Below are positions 62,479 to 64,000 of a stretch of DNA of 64,000 nt, in pieces (the first letter of the stretch is position 1; the number at the start of each line of letters is the position of its first letter). The translations under genes were made by a program, and so were the position numbers. Origin of the DNA: CAZNOG01 sp964574635 (GTDB lineage: Bacteria; Bacteroidota; Bacteroidia; Flavobacteriales_D; Cryomorphaceae); assembly GCA_964574635.1 (NCBI GenBank), contig CAZNOG010000004.1, positions 134,195 to 198,194 of the forward strand. The letters are read 5' to 3'. The notes beneath the pieces were generated by a model. It ran no database searches. It was not told where the DNA came from and saw only the letters and a program-made list of their open reading frames with translations.

Positions 62479-62502
62479 CAAATCAAAAAATCTTTGTGGC
62501 TT

Positions 62503-63666
62503 ATGCGTGCAATCACCGTGTCGGACAGCAGTACGGTAAAGGAGTTTCACCGCGTTCCTGATATCATTTACGCCCAAACCGACAATTACATCCCCCACCT
62601 TCGGCAAGACATCGACCGGTTGTTCGACAAAAAGAAGAACCGACTTCTGGAAAAAGGCGAAGCCGCCCGCTGGGTTTTTTACGACGACCGGTGCGACCTC
62701 GTGGGCCGGGTGGCGGCCTTCATCAATCCCAAAACCGCGCACGCCACATCCCTGGCCACCGGGGGCATGGGGTTTTTCGAAAGCATCGACGACCAATCCA
62801 CGGCCAATTTCATTTTCGACACCGCCAAGGCGTGGCTCGAGGAACGGGGCATGGAAGCCATGGACGGCCCCATCAATTTCGGTGAGAGAAACCAGTTTTG
62901 GGGGTGCCTGACCGAAAACTTCACCGACCCCAACAGCTACGGGATGAACTTCAACCCGCCCTACTTCCCCGCCCTGTTCGAGAATTACGGCTTCCGCACC
63001 TACTTCAAGCAGTTTCAGTTTATGCGCGACGTGTTCGAACCCGTTCAAGAGGTCTTCGTGCGAAAAGTGAAACTCCTGGAAGAACGGTCCAACGTAAAAG
63101 CCACCAATATGGTGGGCGTATCGACGGAGAAACTCACGGCCGATTTCCTCACGGTGTACAACGGCGCTTGGGGCGGCCACGAGGGATTCAAGCCGATGAA
63201 CGCGGCCACGGCCGCTTCCATCGTGAAAAAGCTGAAACCGGTGCTGGATAAGCGCATCGTGTTCTTCGCCTACCACAACGACGAGCCCATCGGGTTCTTC
63301 ATCAACATTCCCGAACTGAACGACATTTTCAAACACGTGAACGGAAACCTGAATTTGTGGGGGAAGCTGAAGTTTCTGTACCACAAATGGAAAGGCACCC
63401 CCCGCACCATGGTGGGCATTATTTTCGGCGTGGTGAGGGAGTGGCACGGGAAAGGCGTGGAAGGAGCCATGATTTACGCCGCCGGTGAGTACCTTCGCGA
63501 CAAGGACATCTACGACCGGATCGTCATGACGTGGGTGGGTGATTTCAACCCGAAAATGCTCCGCGTAATCGAAAATCTCGGTGCGCAGCCCTATCGGGAG
63601 ATGAAGACGTATCGCTATCTGTTCGACCGCGATGCGCCCTTCGAAAGGCATCCCATTCTGGAATAA
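62503..63666 (+). CDS. conserved hypothetical protein, GNAT-like
   Basis: A 387-aa cytoplasmic protein from the ATG at 62503 (MRAITVSDSSTVKEFH). The pattern of two tandem acetyltransferase-like halves is visible: MDGPINFGERNQFWG in the first and a CoA-site-like VVREWHGKGVEGAMIYA in the second, then ENLGAQPYREMKTYRYL. Similar proteins are widespread in Bacteroidota but, to my knowledge, have no assigned substrate. Divergent from aroK, upstream of tRNA-Lys. Confidence 0.75.
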   Translation: MRAITVSDSSTVKEFHRVPDIIYAQTDNYIPHLRQDIDRLFDKKKNRLLEKGEAARWVFYDDRCDLVGRVAAFINPKTAHATSLATGGMGFFESIDDQSTANFIFDTAKAWLEERGMEAMDGPINFGERNQFWGCLTENFTDPNSYGMNFNPPYFPALFENYGFRTYFKQFQFMRDVFEPVQEVFVRKVKLLEERSNVKATNMVGVSTEKLTADFLTVYNGAWGGHEGFKPMNAATAASIVKKLKPVLDKRIVFFAYHNDEPIGFFINIPELNDIFKHVNGNLNLWGKLKFLYHKWKGTPRTMVGIIFGVVREWHGKGVEGAMIYAAGEYLRDKDIYDRIVMTWVGDFNPKMLRVIENLGAQPYREMKTYRYLFDRDAPFERHPILE

Positions 63667-63700
63667 TTCGAGCGGCGAAAAACATATTCCACAAAAGCAT

Positions 63701-63730
63701 TTGGTCAATCAGATTAAGCCCTTATATTTG
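63701..63730 (+). promoter_or_regulatory. promoter of tRNA-Lys (TTG-N19-TATATTTG)
   Basis: TTG (63701-63703), 19-bp spacer and TATATTTG (63723-63730): a textbook Bacteroidota promoter, 23 nt before the tRNA. Confidence 0.78.
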
Positions 63731-63753
63731 CACCCGCTAACGAAAAAAAAGGC

Positions 63754-63826
63754 GATTCCGTAGCTCAGCTGGTAGAGCAACGCCCTTTTAAGGCGTGGGT
63801 CCTGGGTTCGAATCCCAGCGGGATCA
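63754..63826 (+). tRNA. tRNA-Lys (TTT)
   Basis: A 73-nt cloverleaf without encoded CCA. Acceptor GATTCCG / CGGGATC (one G-U), anticodon arm ACGCC / GGCGT with loop CTTTTAA (anticodon TTT), T-loop TTCGAAT. Its last 13 nt, plus one base, are repeated downstream in the tandem array. Confidence 0.95.
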
Positions 63827-64000
63827 CAAAAAGAAAAGTCACCCCAAAAATGGGTGGCTTTTTTTGTACTCCCAGCGGGATCACAAAAAGAAAAGTCACC
63901 CCCAAAATGGGTGGCTTTTTTTTGTACTCCCAGCGGGATCACAAAAAGAAAAGTCACCCCCAAAATGGGTGGCTTTTTTTTGTACTCCCAGCGGGATCAC
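63814..64000 (+). repeat. tandem array of 57-58 bp units: tRNA 3' end plus terminator
   Basis: The unit CCCAGCGGGATCAC plus about 44 bp starts at 63814 (within the tRNA), 63871, 63929 and 63987, where the window ends. Units 2 and 3 are nearly identical; unit 1 has a one-base-shorter poly-C/poly-A/poly-T variant. The array likely continues to the right. Confidence 0.92.
63837..63865 (+). terminator. intrinsic terminator of tRNA-Lys (repeated in each tandem unit)
   Basis: 8-bp stem AGTCACCC / GGGTGGCT followed by seven T; repeated with eight T in the following units (about 63894-63923 and 63952-63981). Confidence 0.9.

Noticed and set aside
63709..63963. Minus-strand open frame over tRNA-Lys and the tandem repeats
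   Set aside because: Its repeated sequence is only the translation of the tRNA and the repeated terminator units; this is a typical false gene over a tRNA.
63814..64000. CRISPR-like array at the right edge
   Set aside because: The repeats are contiguous copies without variable spacers and contain the tRNA 3' end and a terminator.

Overview
The window is chromosomal DNA from a member of the Bacteroidota, most likely the Flavobacteriia. Evidence: two proteins carry the C-terminal Por/type IX secretion (T9SS) sorting domain; many genes and both tRNAs are preceded by the Bacteroidota promoter signature (TTG, about 19 bp, TAnnTTTG); Shine-Dalgarno sequences are mostly absent; and lipoproteins, TamB, LptF/G-type permease and topoisomerase IV have the shapes usual for this phylum. 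Most of the window looks moderately GC-rich; the first 5.6 kb and the stretch 56.1-58.5 kb are visibly more AT-rich.

Layout. 0-5.9 kb: a TPR/histidine kinase plus NarL-type regulator, the start of a secreted protein, a zinc-ribbon methyltransferase, and a low-GC patch with two orphan genes. 5.9-15.3 kb: sulfotransferase, two alpha/beta-fold or thioredoxin-fold proteins, an operon of yaaA, an FKBP lipoprotein and a KdsC-like phosphatase, then an RhlE-type helicase, msrB, an ICMT-like methyltransferase, a CpcT/CpeT-like protein and a 49-residue basic protein. 15.3-25.5 kb: a large secreted reprolysin-like metalloprotease with a T9SS signal, the methylcitrate-cycle operon prpD-prpB-prpC (propionyl-CoA oxidation), and a convergent pair of a TPP enzyme and an FAD dehydrogenase. 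25.9-34 kb: a giant thioester alpha-2-macroglobulin lipoprotein directly followed by PBP1C, a known envelope-defence/repair pairing. 34-48.5 kb: tRNA-Met, a DnaQ-GIY-YIG nuclease, rhomboid, START-like protein, LptF/G-type permease, glycosyltransferase, ribBA, then divergent tamB and tsaD, a hydrolase and a TPR protein. 48.5-56 kb: topoisomerase IV (parE-parC), ychF, rocD. 56-64 kb: a T9SS protein co-directional with a frameshifted small secreted protein, rlmD, a TPMT-like methyltransferase, a monohaem lipoprotein, a PyrR-like phosphoribosyltransferase, shikimate kinase, a GNAT-like protein and tRNA-Lys.

The most unusual signals are non-coding. (1) A 122-126 nt structured element occurs three times (10.8, 25.7 and 58.6 kb) with conserved ends and conserved loop but different, compensating stems, each time between divergently transcribed genes. 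(2) The 13-mer GGGTTTTTGTGGG occurs six times exactly, plus near-copies, mostly between genes. (3) tRNA-Lys is followed by a tandem array of 57-58 bp units, each repeating the last 14 nt of the tRNA region plus a full intrinsic terminator. (4) An 18-bp partial palindrome lies exactly 22 bp upstream of a -7-like element at two genes downstream of the histidine kinase, suggesting a response-regulator site.
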